Source: Lepidonotus clava
Lineage: Eukaryota > Annelida > Polychaeta > Phyllodocida > Polynoidae
Direction of reading: 5' to 3'
Assembly: GCA_936440205.1 (NCBI GenBank)
Contig: OW387145.1
Coordinates: forward strand, 32,181,075 to 32,245,074
Length of the DNA stretch: 64,000 nucleotides
Positions 1 through 11,055 of this stretch are shown here, piece after piece. The notes under the pieces are model-generated. The model made no database searches. It was not told the origin of the DNA and saw only the letters and a list, made by a program, of their open reading frames with translations. The position numbers and the translations under genes are program-made. How positions within the stretch are numbered: position 1 is the first letter of the stretch; each line of letters opens with the position of its first letter.

Positions 1-343
1 CACCGCCCCTTTATATACTAGAGAGGTCAGCCCTGATTGGCTGCCTTCGGTCACGTGACCTACAATTGACGTCACTTCCGGTTTATATATTCCGTTTCCG
101 GTTTACATTTCACTTCCGGTTTACATATTTCCGGGTTTCGTTCCATTACGTTTTCGTTATTCGTTCTTTACATATTCGTTCTTTACATCTATTTCGTTCT
201 TCGTTCTTTACATATTCGTTATTCGTTCTTTACATATTCGTTATTCGTTCTTTACATATTCGTTCTTTACATCTATTTCCATTATTACCTTATTTCTATT
301 ACTTTAACCTCTATGTATTTTGGCTGAATAGCCGTTCATCACA
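1..343 (-). repeat. 3' LTR of the Ty3/gypsy element (partial, window edge)
   Basis: Direct repeat of 12605-12947 at an offset of 12604 bases. It ends in TCACA, which pairs with the TGTGA start of the complete copy. The first ~604 bases of this LTR (plus-strand order) are cut off by the window. Confidence 0.95.
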
Positions 344-352
344 CCCTCCCGC
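344..352 (-). other. polypurine tract
   Basis: On the element's strand this reads GCGGGAGGG and directly abuts the 3' LTR. This is where plus-strand DNA synthesis is primed in LTR retroelements. Confidence 0.6.
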
Positions 353-3300
353 ACCTTCTTGAAAGGTGGGAAAACACGTTATACAAAATTTCAACACAGT
401 TCATACAGCAACGACAACAGAACATACTCTAGAACCAGAAACATTTCAATCCTACGCTCCTTATCGGCAGAGGAGGAGGTGTCACCCTCTGTCCTCCCCG
501 GTCAACTTCGGAGGGCCCCCGGGGCCTATCCGGCTAATTATTATTTCTCTTCTTTCTTCGTTTTTCTTTCTTCGTTTTTCTCTCTTCGTTTTTCTAAAAG
601 TTTCATATAATTCGTTTTTATATATCTTAGTCTCTTTTATCTTCGTCAGAGTTCTCTTATCCTTGATCTATTTAGGACCTCCTGTTTTTCTCGTCTTTTA
701 GGATGAGCGAGCCGGTCGTGGCTCTCCCACCCGGGACTGGGGATCGGTCGCGACCCCGTCGCCCCCGCTCCTCTCCTCTGGGCTCTGTTTACTTAGCCCC
801 TCGGCGCGTTTTTCCTCGCCTTTTCTTTACCCTCATTAGGACAGAGGGACCGGTCGTGGTCCTCCTGCCCGGGGCCATGGGTCGGTCGTGACCCGCAGTG
901 CCCCCGTTCCCTTCGTTTTTCGTCGTCCAGACGTTCTCCCCTAGTTCGGGTGGAGAATCGGTCGCGACTCTCCCACCCAGAGGCCAGGGTCGGTCGTGAC
1001 CCTTAGTCCTCTCGACCCTCGGTCCGTTCTGCCGTCGTCCAGACGTTCTCCCTTGTTTTTGGGTAGAGAATCGGTCGTGACTCTCCTACCCGGTCGGTCG
1101 TGACCCCTCGTTCTTCCGTAACTGTTACTCTTCTCTGCGTTCTCTTAGGTGATGATGATGATTTTAAGGATGAGTTGAAGAAGAAAGACTGATGCTTTTG
1201 TAGATAGAATGTTCTTTTTGGACTTCGCACCCTCGGTCGCCTCGGCATTCAGAGCCCCCCAGTGACTTTTTCACGGTTGGCAAGGACAACATGTTCGAGC
1301 CAGAGGCCAAGGTACCCAAAGAAGAAGATGGCGTTGTATGTGGAAAGGAACTTAACTTCATTCATTAAAGCTTAGAGTGGAAGCTTCAGCAGACGACGTC
1401 GCGGGTTTCGTGCTACTTGTCACGGTGAAGCTTTGAGATGGAGTTCGGGTGAAGGTGAGACTGAGAAGATTAGAATCATTAATTATTGATGAAGTGTCCG
1501 TTTTCCGTACAGGAACTGAAGTTTGACTTTTACGACACATGTCCTCGTGGTTAACCCAGCATCAAGATGTTCCGTCCTCGACCACGTCGACACATTTGAA
1601 GATTTCAGGATTTCAGACAGAGATGTCGGAGAGAGTCCACCATAATAAAGTATTTCCGTCACCGTTCCGGGCCCAAGTGGCATGACAACAACCGGAACGG
1701 AGACCTGATTTAAGAAGATAGTTTTGATGAAGTTTCTTTTTGATGACAGGAGCCAGTGCCTCTCATCCCTCCCCCCCCCCCGTAAACAACGGCAGGAAGA
1801 CAGTCCTCTTTGGGGCGAGAGGGAGGCTCCTTCGTTCTACTGATGAGATGATTTTCCTAAGAAGAGGATTCCTGTTTCGGGCACTCGGGCCCTCGTTTGT
1901 TTCCTAGGCTCTCGGGCCTCGCTCCTTTTGCTAAGTTTGTCTCTTCGTCCTCCCGGAGGACCGTGCTTATTGACGATTTTCTTAAGACTGTAATACCAAC
2001 AAATAGTTCGTTAATAGAGGTAAGTTTAAGATCCGGTCTGGTTTGATTTTGGAGTAAGGCCACAGTCGTCCACGGTGCCATGTCACATTGCATGGAGACA
2101 CTATGCCTATGACGAACGCCGAGACAACAGCTCCGAGCCGTTCCGGGCTGCTCCTAGGTACGACGGTTCGAAGTTGGTAAGTTGAAGATATTAGTGAGAA
2201 GGAGAAGAAGAAGCCGTAGAAAGTGAAGATGGACGACATCAACTGGGACCTGCACCCAACGTCAACGTTTGAGATCCGGAACGGGCCCATTCACAATAAA
2301 ATAGCATGTATAGAGAACTCATCCGATGAACTCCAAGAAGGATCGCTCCTCGTTGCTCTTTGCAGACCTCTTGATTTGTCTATCAGGGCATCCGCAGCCG
2401 ACGTTCCAAGCACCACCTCCCTGTATATTGCAAAGATTACTTCCCTATATGTTTCAAAGACTATTTTGTTTCGTTCCTCGGGAAGAAGACATTAGGAAAT
2501 ACGACATGGAAGGAGTCTCTGTCGTTACAGCAGGTGAGAGATTAATATAAGTTTTAGTAAGTCTATTAAATTTTTTTTCCGTTTCTCGTCCATGTATTGT
2601 TTTTACTATATATCACGGTCGGTCACGAGCCAGGGCCCCTAAGTTATCGTCCCTGCTCGTGCCTTGGTCCTCCGGGAGACATCTACGACTCGCCGCAATC
2701 CTTTCACGACTCGCTGCATCAACTCTGGCACGATAAAACCAGCATTCAGGTCGAAAAATTCCATTTTGCCGCTCTTCGTATGCGGTAAGAGGCTGAAGAC
2801 AAGGAAACTCAGAAGATGATGGTACATGAATCCGGGTTCATCCACATTCTGATCGATCCATCCAAGATCAAGAAGACAAGGTTGCAGGAAGTAGAAGTGC
2901 CGCTAGAGGACAGAGGTCGTCTCTTCCTCGCCTCCAGATCGCTCAAGGCAGCGCGGGAGAAGGGTTTTCAGTCTTGGCCCGCGCCAGCCTTTCCTCCAGC
3001 GGCGAGTCGCCGGCCCACCGGTACCTTATTTACCCCGGCACGACCGTCGACTCAAAGACTACAATGACAACACTATCCGTCCTTTCTGATTTCCTTTCCT
3101 CGATTCCGCCTCCCAACTTTCACTCTCGATCCCGGGTCGCCCGGCCCGTTATCCATTTCCGCGACCGGACGATCCCGTTCCATCTGCTCGGTCCCAACCA
3201 ACGCAGCGGGCTCCAGGGAAGAAGAGGAACAGCTACAAACTTGTTTTTCCTCCTAGCGCCTCCTTCCGTCCCGTATTCGCCCCGCAGGCTTGGTAAGTTC

Positions 3301-3694
3301 ATTCCAGTCATGGACCCTCCAGCTCGCTGATTACGCTCAACACCTCCTAACACATGTGGTTTCGTTCACTTCCGCAAGAAGGTTTCCATAAAGAAACTAA
3401 TAAGAATAAATTAAGATAAGAATGTTCGAGCCCGCCAGTCCGTTCCCGATGAGTTTAAGTAAAGTTTTCGGGCCCGTCCCGCGGTCTCCAGGAGAGTCTT
3501 TTATCCAGGCTTCGGCCTCCTGTGCGGCTCAGGTACCTCCGCCTCGGCCCGGTTCTCTCCCTGGGGGTTTGACACTATGGGTGAGGAGCCAACGCCCCGT
3601 AATCCCTCCCCACCCGACTCGCGACGCGCCATCTTCCGCCTCTGGTTCCGTCGCGCTGTTTTTCTTCCGTGCAAGACCTCGAGCAGCATCTACT
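353..3694 (-). other. long 3' spacer of the Ty3/gypsy element
   Basis: About 3.3 kb between the extra ORF and the 3' LTR without a convincing coding frame. Around 700-1120 it contains several diverged copies of a short motif with core GGTCGGTCGTGACCC. The rest is pyrimidine-rich on the plus strand. Spacer this long is unusual for Ty3/gypsy elements. Confidence 0.6.
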
Positions 3695-6241
3695 TCACCC
3701 TTCTTCTTGGCGTCGGATCGGCAGCAACAGCCTCTCCTCCCTAGCGGGGAGCTCGAGAAGCTGATCCACCATTCCGCTCTGTTTTTCCGCCTCTCTTGTC
3801 GCCTTCAACAAGTCATCCAGTTGATCCTCGTTTTTGTGCATCACTAGGGTCTGAGCCAATTGGACGGTCCGGTTGTGTTCGTTAACTAGCTGGTCGACCC
3901 CCGGGAATTCCCTGGTCAACGGCCCCAGTGCCGCCGTCGGGAACTGCGCCATCGCTTCTTCAAATGTCTCTGGCTTGCGGCCCGTTTCTAGTGCCATCAG
4001 GAACGCCATAGACGCCGAAGCCATTGCTCTTGTCTTGGCCGTCATTCCTCGCACCTCTCTCGGGGGCCACGTCAGTTGCACCCGAATGGCCTTTTCCGCG
4101 TCCCAGTCCCGTACCGCTCGCGCCGTCACCGGAAAGTGTCCCTGTAAGACCTGGTGAACGGCCTGTGTCCGTAATAACTTGAGTCTCGGTGTTTCTCTAG
4201 ATGGTCCTGCCGTCGGCATCTCCGTTCCGATAGACCCGAACACTGAATCCGCTCCCGACTCGTCCAATTCTTGTTTCTCCAGCTCGTATCCTCTGGTCTC
4301 GGCCTGCCCCAACTCCATGTCCTCTGAGTCTTCCACCTCCTCGTCCATGGACTGGGCAGCCGGCATTTGTAATCTGTGTATCACAACCCGCGGTTGTAGC
4401 GCCCGCCCGTGTTTGTCCTCGTCCTTGAGTGGGGTATCCGGTCCTGGCGGCGATCCCATACGTTCGGGCGACGGTGGTCCCGGGGTCTCCTCCGATCCTT
4501 GCGACCCGAAAAACGAGCTCCCCAAACTGGCCCGAGTCAGGTTGTCAACCGCCGCCCGTGTCTCTGGCGTGTCTGGTGCTACCGTAATGTCTTTCATTCG
4601 TTTCAATCCGGGGGGCGGCACTATCGGCTGCTTACATACCATCTTCTCCAGGGGTGAATCTGCTTTCGTCGGGGTAGGGGTAGAGAACAGCGGCTGTGTC
4701 GAGGCCGTCGACGCCGTGTCCTCCGGCCTGGCCGCATGCCGAACATACTTTACTTTCTCCACTCGCCCCGACGGTTTGAGTCCTTGCCTTTCTGCCATCT
4801 CGCGTAGAAACCTCCCTAGGTACAATGCTTCTCTTTCCACCAGCCGGCCTCCCTGTGCTTCCCGAATGCTGTCCTCCAGCTCCCGGTCGGATCTCGCCTC
4901 GTGGTAACCCCTGAACGATCCCTCCCGGTTCATTGTTCCTTTTAAATACCCGGGGTACCTCGGGTGTCGTGATTCGTATATCACCGATTTCTTATGAACT
5001 GTCATCATAGTAAATTGTGCGTCGCTACAAGGTGGTTCTAGTCCCGTGGTCCGTTTGACTCCTGTCGAGGTCTCAGGCTGTGATGGTCCCAGCTCTCCCG
5101 TGCTGCTAGACTCAGCGATAATCAAAGACCGATCGCTTCGGGCCGACATACTCCTGCCTGACTCCGACTGGTCCGAACTCGTTCCCTCCTCCAATTCTCT
5201 CGGGACTTTCTTGACCTTTTTCCACTTCTTCTTTCGCGACGGCTCCTCCGTCGGGCATCCCTGCGTCGGGGGCCTCTTGAAAGCGAGCGGCTCCTCCTCT
5301 TCCTTGACTTTTGGTCGTTGGTCGTCGGACGAGCTCACCAATTCCACCACCTCAGCCCCCGGTGGTATTCCTGAGCAACCCGGCTTCGGGGTGGGTGTGG
5401 ATGTCCGTCCTTTTCCTCTGCCTGGGAGTCCTCGTCCTCTCGGTTCCCGTGGTTCTCCCTGGGCGTTTAACTTCTTAATTCGGCTCTGTACTAACCCTGA
5501 TATTTGGTCTGGTGTCAGGAGTGGTTTCGGGTTGACCACGGCCCGGCTTGCGCTTCGCGGCGACTCGGTGTCTTCCTTCCGTACTCCTTTCGCGGCCCTC
5601 CGAGGGGAACGACGCGTGGGTGTTGATCGTTCCGCCACCTCGGCCAGGGGTCCCTTCCCTGCTGCTTTGGCTGCTTGGGCTCCCTCGCCGGCCTCGTCGG
5701 CCTCTGATCCTTCTTCGGTTGCTACCTGCTCCAGCTGCTCGGCGTCGCTGTCCTCGGATCCTCTTGACGCCCTCGGGTAGTAAGGGATGCGGATCTGCCG
5801 TCGCGGCCTCTCCGGTGCCTCCTTATCCACCGCCCTCTCAGGGGGTTGAAACCCTTCTGGATGGCGCACCGCGTAGTCCCGTTCCATGTTGGCTACCCGG
5901 GCCGCCGTTTCATCCCCAGTAGCGAAACTGGTGTACGGCGGTCGTCCTTTCGGGTCCAAGGCGAACGCCGCAGCATACTCCAGCCTCAGAAGGGGGTCTT
6001 GCTTCGGCATCCCCCTCTGCAGGTTCCCTTCGTGTGATTCCGTCATGTGCTTTCTCCAGTCCTGGTGTGTCGAATAGGCTCGACTCGAACACACCGGGCA
6101 CATGTAGTACTGCTTCCGTAATCCATCGTGCTGGCCTTTAATATGCTTGACCAAGTGCTTAAACTCCTTTCCGTGACAATGTCCTTCCCAGCACTGTCCG
6201 CTCATCGTGTCTGTTTTCCGGGCTTTCGGGGCTCGTTCCAA
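3695..6241 (-). CDS. extra ORF (ORF3) of the Ty3/gypsy element, C2H2 zinc-finger protein
   Basis: An 848-residue open frame behind pol on the same strand. The N-terminus has two C2H2-like fingers: C17-x4-C22 with H33-x4-H38, and C48-x2-C51 with H65-x4-H70. A long polar, low-complexity middle follows, with Ser/Glu/Pro- and Lys/Arg-rich blocks such as RKKKWKKVKK. A more ordered, probably helical region comes last (roughly 690-840). I see no signal peptide, membrane segment or furin-like site, so it does not look like an envelope protein. A nucleic-acid- or chromatin-binding accessory protein is more likely, but this is inference. I do not recognise the family. Confidence 0.75.
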   Translation of the reverse strand: MERAPKARKTDTMSGQCWEGHCHGKEFKHLVKHIKGQHDGLRKQYYMCPVCSSRAYSTHQDWRKHMTESHEGNLQRGMPKQDPLLRLEYAAAFALDPKGRPPYTSFATGDETAARVANMERDYAVRHPEGFQPPERAVDKEAPERPRRQIRIPYYPRASRGSEDSDAEQLEQVATEEGSEADEAGEGAQAAKAAGKGPLAEVAERSTPTRRSPRRAAKGVRKEDTESPRSASRAVVNPKPLLTPDQISGLVQSRIKKLNAQGEPREPRGRGLPGRGKGRTSTPTPKPGCSGIPPGAEVVELVSSSDDQRPKVKEEEEPLAFKRPPTQGCPTEEPSRKKKWKKVKKVPRELEEGTSSDQSESGRSMSARSDRSLIIAESSSTGELGPSQPETSTGVKRTTGLEPPCSDAQFTMMTVHKKSVIYESRHPRYPGYLKGTMNREGSFRGYHEARSDRELEDSIREAQGGRLVEREALYLGRFLREMAERQGLKPSGRVEKVKYVRHAARPEDTASTASTQPLFSTPTPTKADSPLEKMVCKQPIVPPPGLKRMKDITVAPDTPETRAAVDNLTRASLGSSFFGSQGSEETPGPPSPERMGSPPGPDTPLKDEDKHGRALQPRVVIHRLQMPAAQSMDEEVEDSEDMELGQAETRGYELEKQELDESGADSVFGSIGTEMPTAGPSRETPRLKLLRTQAVHQVLQGHFPVTARAVRDWDAEKAIRVQLTWPPREVRGMTAKTRAMASASMAFLMALETGRKPETFEEAMAQFPTAALGPLTREFPGVDQLVNEHNRTVQLAQTLVMHKNEDQLDDLLKATREAEKQSGMVDQLLELPAREERLLLPIRRQEEG

Positions 6242-7362
6242 TCCTGAAGCTCGTCCCGTCAGCCGTTTCCGTTTTTGTCTCGTGGTGATGCTGCTCGTCT
6301 CGCTTCTCTGCTTTTCTTCTTGTTTTCTTCTCCTTAGCTCAGTCTGCTCGTCTGCGATTCGATGAATCCTGGTCGGCTGACCAGAATGACCTGCTCCGGC
6401 GAGCGCTCTGCCTTTTATAGCCGCCGCAGGCGGAAGTGGGCGTGGCCTGCACTAGCGACCCCTAGCGTCAGACTCACCATCCACTTCTACGGTGGCGCCC
6501 CCTACTATTTTCCGGTCCCCGGGGCCCGCCGCTGGTCACCGCCTCGCCTGTTTTCTTTACCTCGCGGCCCTTCGCCCGTCCTCGCGTTTTTCCTAGGCCT
6601 TTTATTGCCCCACCGGACGCCCTCGGTCCTTTCATCCCTCGTCGCCTTTTCTTGCCTTTTTCATCTTGGCCCTCACAGTGCTTCCGCACACTTCCCGGAG
6701 AACACAGGGGCTCGGCGTTATCATCTCCTCGCCGCCGCCCCGTTCTCTTTGTCCTCTTTTATTCCTTTTACGACCTACTTTAAAGCCCGTCCTCGTTTCA
6801 GGCCTCGCCTTTTACAGCCGTCCGTTCGTTCCTCCAGCGTTCCCGAGAGTGCCGCATCTACTCTCCTCCGGTCTCCTGGACGCTGTAAAGCGGTATTACC
6901 AAGTCGGCATTACTTCAGAAGTCTTCACCAGCTTGCCACCGGGTCTGTCTTCCGTTGTAATCCAACCATCTTTTCCACGCTGTGGTTCCTCCGAACTGAC
7001 CGGAAAGCGGCTCCGTGGGACTACTTTAGACATTCGGGCCGTCGTGGCTCCCGAACGCCTTTTTTCGTTCCAACCCCGCATTTCCCACCTATATTACATC
7101 CGCAAGAGAACCAATCTTCAGCTAGGTAGCGAATCTCTACAGCCTAACGACCTGCACTCCTACTGTAGTGGTCAACGCACCGCCCCGACTCAATGGCCCC
7201 AGGTTGATCAGTCCTTTTTGGCCAAAGCCTTTCTGTGTAGCGCCGATTTGGTCGTTCCCTTGGTCCTCTTCCACCTGCGGAATCGAGACACGAAAACGAC
7301 TTCATCACAAAAAGGGGGTACCCCGTTTCCTTACGTGCCCTAGCGCGCCCCACCCCAAGCAT
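6242..7362 (-). other. spacer between pol and ORF3
   Basis: About 1.1 kb without a supported frame on the element's strand. It presumably holds the leader or splice acceptor for ORF3, since post-pol ORFs in LTR elements are usually expressed from a spliced RNA. I could not single out one acceptor. Confidence 0.4.
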
Positions 7363-10300
7363 TTACTGTGCAGCCTCGTATCCTTGCTGGTCAGCTACCA
7401 TCCAAGCTGGCGCAGCGTGTCCTCGGTAGGGTTCCAGGCGGTCCACATGGACCACCCCCCCCGGTTTCCCTCGTTTCTTCCGTACTACCACCCGTCCTCG
7501 GTCAAGCACCTTGACGATCAGTGCAGGGCCTATCCATGGAAATCGCAACTTCGTTCCCTTGTCCCTATCCACTACCGTATCGTGCACCCAGACCAGTTCT
7601 CCGGCGTGGTATTCCCGCCGAGTCACCTTCCCATCATACTCGTGTTTCTGATGGATGGCGGCTCGTTTCAGCCCCGTCCGGGCCTCCCGATAGGCCGCGA
7701 CTAGCCCTTCCTCCAGGCTTTCCACATAGTCGCTTACCCGTCGGGGTTCCTCCTCTGGTCCTAGAGGTCTCCCATAAATCGCCTGTCGCGGCATCATGGT
7801 CTGTCGGCCCAGCATCATCATGTTCGGTGTCACTCCCGTGCTGGCTTGCGGCGTTGCTCTATAACTCATCATCACGAGCGGGACCATCTCGTCCCATTCC
7901 CGACCTGTCGCTCGGCAGCTGGCTTTCAAACAACACCCCAGAGTACGGAAACTTCGTTCTATGTACCCGTCACTCCTGGGGTGGTACGGCGTCGTTCTTG
8001 TTTTGTGAATCCCGAATAGTGCACAGACCTGAGCCACCACCTCGGATTCGAAATTCGTGCCTTGATCCGAGTGTAGTTCCCGAAACGCGCCGTACCGTGC
8101 TACTACTTCTTCAACCAGTTTGTTCGCCACTGTCGTTGCCTTTTGATCCGGGATCGGGAAACACTCCAACCATTTGGTGAAATAGCATCCCACCATCAGG
8201 CAATACTTATTTCCTCGTTTGGTGACTGGGTACGGGCCCGAAACATCCATGGCCAGCCGTTCCATCGGCTCCCCCACTATGTACTGATGTAGCGGCTCCC
8301 GTCTTCCTCTCCCCTTTTTCAGCAACGCGCAATCACATTCTCGACATTCCTTCCGCACGTCTTCCCGGAGTCCCGGCCAGTAAAACCCTTGTTCCAACAG
8401 GGCCGTCGTCCTGGCGACTCCTAAATGCGCTCCTGCCGCGCCTCCATGGTATTCCCTTACCAGCTTGGCCCGTTCCCCTCGGGGAACGACCAACTGGTTC
8501 CTCCAACCATGTCCTTCTAGTTCCCAGTACTTCCGATGCAGCACGCCATCCCTGAGGCTCAATCGTTCCCATTGCCTCCATAGGATCTTTGTTTCCCGGG
8601 ATTCCGGAGATATGGCCTCCCAACCTGGCCGGTCCGCATCTTTTTCCATCCGTGCGACAATCGGCCCTATATCTCGATCCCTCCTCTGCGCTGCTCTCAT
8701 CTCCTGCGGGGACCATCCGGGCTCGTACCCCCGGGCCCGCGTCACTACTCTCACTTGTTCGGTATTCTCGTGCTCCTCTCCACATTGTTTGCACGGATAC
8801 CGGGACAACGCGTCAGCGTTCCCATGCTTCCTGCCCGGTCGGTGTTGGAACGACACATCATGCGAGTCGATAATCTCAATCCACCGAGCAGCCTGCCCCA
8901 TCGGTTCCTTACTTCTCTGTAGCCAACTAACCGCGCTGTTATCCGTCCGGACTATCACGCGTTGACCATAGATGTAGCACCGAAAATGCTTCAAAGCTCG
9001 CACCACCGCCAACAGTTCTTTCCGCGTGGTGCAATACTTTCGTTCGTTTGACTCCAGGGTTTTGCTCGTGTAAGCTATCACCCGTTCCTCCCCTCTCTGC
9101 TCTTGTGATAGCACGGCTCCCGTTCCCACGTCACTGGCGTCTGTATCAAGCCACCATTGTCCTTCTTCCTCCGGGAATCCCAACACCGGGGCCTCCGTTA
9201 GCGCCTTCTTCATCGCATCAAATGCCTCTTGTCGTCTCGCGCTCCACACGAATGGTTCCTCCTTCGTTGCCAATTCATACAAGGGGGCAGCCAACTCCGT
9301 GAAGCCGTTTATATGCCTTCTGTAGTACGAACATAATCCCACGAAGGCTCGTACCTCGTGGAGATCCCGCGGGACCGGCCACTCGGTTACTTGCCGACAC
9401 TTTTCGGGGTCGGGTTCGATCCCGTTGAACGAGACAACGTGCCCCAAGAACGGAATCTTCTTCTGGAACAGCTTACATTTTCGCGCCTTTAACTTCAGTC
9501 CTGCAGCGTTCAGCCGGTCCAGAACCCGTACCAATCTTTCCAGAGTCACTTTGAACGTTGGTCCAAAGACCAGTATATCATCCAAGTATACCAGACACTC
9601 CTCCCACACGATTCCTCTGAGGATTCTTTCCATCAGTCTCTCGAAGGTGGCTGGGGCGTTCACTAGCCCGAATGGCATCACTTTGAACTCATATAATCCT
9701 CCTTGAGTCACGAAGGCCGTCTTTTCTTGGTCCTCCGGTGCCATCTCCACCTGCCAATATCCGCTTGCGAGATCCAGACTGCAGAAGAATAGGCTTCCTC
9801 CCAAAGTGTTGAGGCTGTCCTCTATCCGCGGGAGCGGATAGGCGTCCACTTTCGTAGCCTGGTTCAGTTTTCGGTAGTCAATACAGAACCTCGTTCCTCC
9901 GTCCTTCTTTTTGACTAGAACGGTCGGGCTACTCCACGCACTCCCGCTCTCTTGGATAATCCCTAAATTTAACATATCCTCCACCAGTGCTCGTTCTTCC
10001 TCTCTCCTGGTGGCCGGATACCGTCTGACCCTCTGCTTGATCGGCATCTGATCTCCCGTTTTAATTCGATGTTGTACTAAATCTGTCCGTCCTAACTCAT
10101 GTTTCGAGGTCGCAAACATTTGTTCCCGGGCCATGATGGCTTTCTCCAGCTCTTCGCCCTCCTTCGTGGTCAGGTCTTTCTTAGCCTCCCCTATCATTTC
10201 AACGAGCGCTCCTGGGGGTTCTTTTGCTTCACTTCCTACTCCTCGTACCTCTTGTACGAAGGTGGCTTCTCCGAGTACCCCGCCGGTTTCCAATTTCGCG

Positions 10301-11055
10301 CTCTCGGTCCCTCGGTTGGCCACCCAAACTTCATTTTCTTCTCCCAATGTCACCGTTCCTGGGATCACCTCCAGTCCCATAGGTAATCCAGCGCCGGTGA
10401 TGACAGCCAGCTGTCCACCCTGTCTTATGTCCATTCTCGCTACTACTGTTACTCGGGTCACTTGGAGTGGGGGTATTTCCGTCGTTTTCTCGATTCGCAC
10501 GACCTGTCCTCCGACGGTAACTGCCCGAATCCCATCCGTTCTCTGTTCTACTCCCGGGATTCGTTCCCCCTCTCCCTCCCCCTCGGCGGGCAGGAAGATG
10601 GCACTCGCGTGGGGCTTAACTGTCAGCCGGTATTTCACCGCGAAGTCGTTTCCCAGGATCCCTTCATCTCTACCGATGTCTGCCACCATGAACGTCCACT
10701 TCAACACGCGTGTTCCCAATTTCACTGGCAAGTTCGTGCATCCATAGCACCGCAACGGACTACCATCTACCGAGCAGAGACGTCCTTCATATCCATCCAG
10801 TTCTTCTCTTTTTCGTCCCCACTCTCTCCAGAGGCGTTCCGACAGCAGACTGATCATAGATCCGGTATCAACCAAAAAACGGACGACACTCTCTCCCACC
10901 GTCCCGGCCACATAAAGTCCACATTCTCCCATGCCTACTACTTCTCTCGCCGCGCCCGAAGGGGGCCCCGCGCTTACTGCGACGGCGACTGTCCGTTTCC
11001 CTGACGCTGAGAACACTCTCTTGCGAAATGGCCCTTCTGGTGACAGTGATGACAC
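7363..11055 (-). CDS. pol: Pol polyprotein of the Ty3/gypsy element
   Basis: A 1230-residue frame. The aspartic protease motif LVDTGS sits near residues 61-66. The reverse transcriptase has SPTVLVKKKDG, the SLDLASGYWQ block and YLDD at 490-493. RNase H follows (DTDASDVG, ... RTDNSAVSWL). The integrase has an HHCC zinc-binding region with HLG ... CREC, then a DDE core containing HSDQGTNFES. A GPY/F-like C-terminal module contains FPWIGPALIV. This domain order defines Ty3/gypsy. The frame overlaps gag by about 80 bases in another frame, as is usual where Pol is made by programmed frameshifting. The first methionine may therefore not be a true start. Confidence 0.95.
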   Translation of the reverse strand: MSSLSPEGPFRKRVFSASGKRTVAVAVSAGPPSGAAREVVGMGECGLYVAGTVGESVVRFLVDTGSMISLLSERLWREWGRKREELDGYEGRLCSVDGSPLRCYGCTNLPVKLGTRVLKWTFMVADIGRDEGILGNDFAVKYRLTVKPHASAIFLPAEGEGEGERIPGVEQRTDGIRAVTVGGQVVRIEKTTEIPPLQVTRVTVVARMDIRQGGQLAVITGAGLPMGLEVIPGTVTLGEENEVWVANRGTESAKLETGGVLGEATFVQEVRGVGSEAKEPPGALVEMIGEAKKDLTTKEGEELEKAIMAREQMFATSKHELGRTDLVQHRIKTGDQMPIKQRVRRYPATRREEERALVEDMLNLGIIQESGSAWSSPTVLVKKKDGGTRFCIDYRKLNQATKVDAYPLPRIEDSLNTLGGSLFFCSLDLASGYWQVEMAPEDQEKTAFVTQGGLYEFKVMPFGLVNAPATFERLMERILRGIVWEECLVYLDDILVFGPTFKVTLERLVRVLDRLNAAGLKLKARKCKLFQKKIPFLGHVVSFNGIEPDPEKCRQVTEWPVPRDLHEVRAFVGLCSYYRRHINGFTELAAPLYELATKEEPFVWSARRQEAFDAMKKALTEAPVLGFPEEEGQWWLDTDASDVGTGAVLSQEQRGEERVIAYTSKTLESNERKYCTTRKELLAVVRALKHFRCYIYGQRVIVRTDNSAVSWLQRSKEPMGQAARWIEIIDSHDVSFQHRPGRKHGNADALSRYPCKQCGEEHENTEQVRVVTRARGYEPGWSPQEMRAAQRRDRDIGPIVARMEKDADRPGWEAISPESRETKILWRQWERLSLRDGVLHRKYWELEGHGWRNQLVVPRGERAKLVREYHGGAAGAHLGVARTTALLEQGFYWPGLREDVRKECRECDCALLKKGRGRREPLHQYIVGEPMERLAMDVSGPYPVTKRGNKYCLMVGCYFTKWLECFPIPDQKATTVANKLVEEVVARYGAFRELHSDQGTNFESEVVAQVCALFGIHKTRTTPYHPRSDGYIERSFRTLGCCLKASCRATGREWDEMVPLVMMSYRATPQASTGVTPNMMMLGRQTMMPRQAIYGRPLGPEEEPRRVSDYVESLEEGLVAAYREARTGLKRAAIHQKHEYDGKVTRREYHAGELVWVHDTVVDRDKGTKLRFPWIGPALIVKVLDRGRVVVRKKRGKPGGVVHVDRLEPYRGHAAPAWMVADQQGYEAAQ

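Noticed and set aside
4179-5780. Long plus-strand frames (242 and 244 residues) opposite ORF3
   Set aside because: Antisense shadows of the 848-residue minus-strand frame; no motif and no independent start context.
10133-11004. Plus-strand frames of ~180-204 residues opposite pol
   Set aside because: Antisense shadows of pol with its composition.
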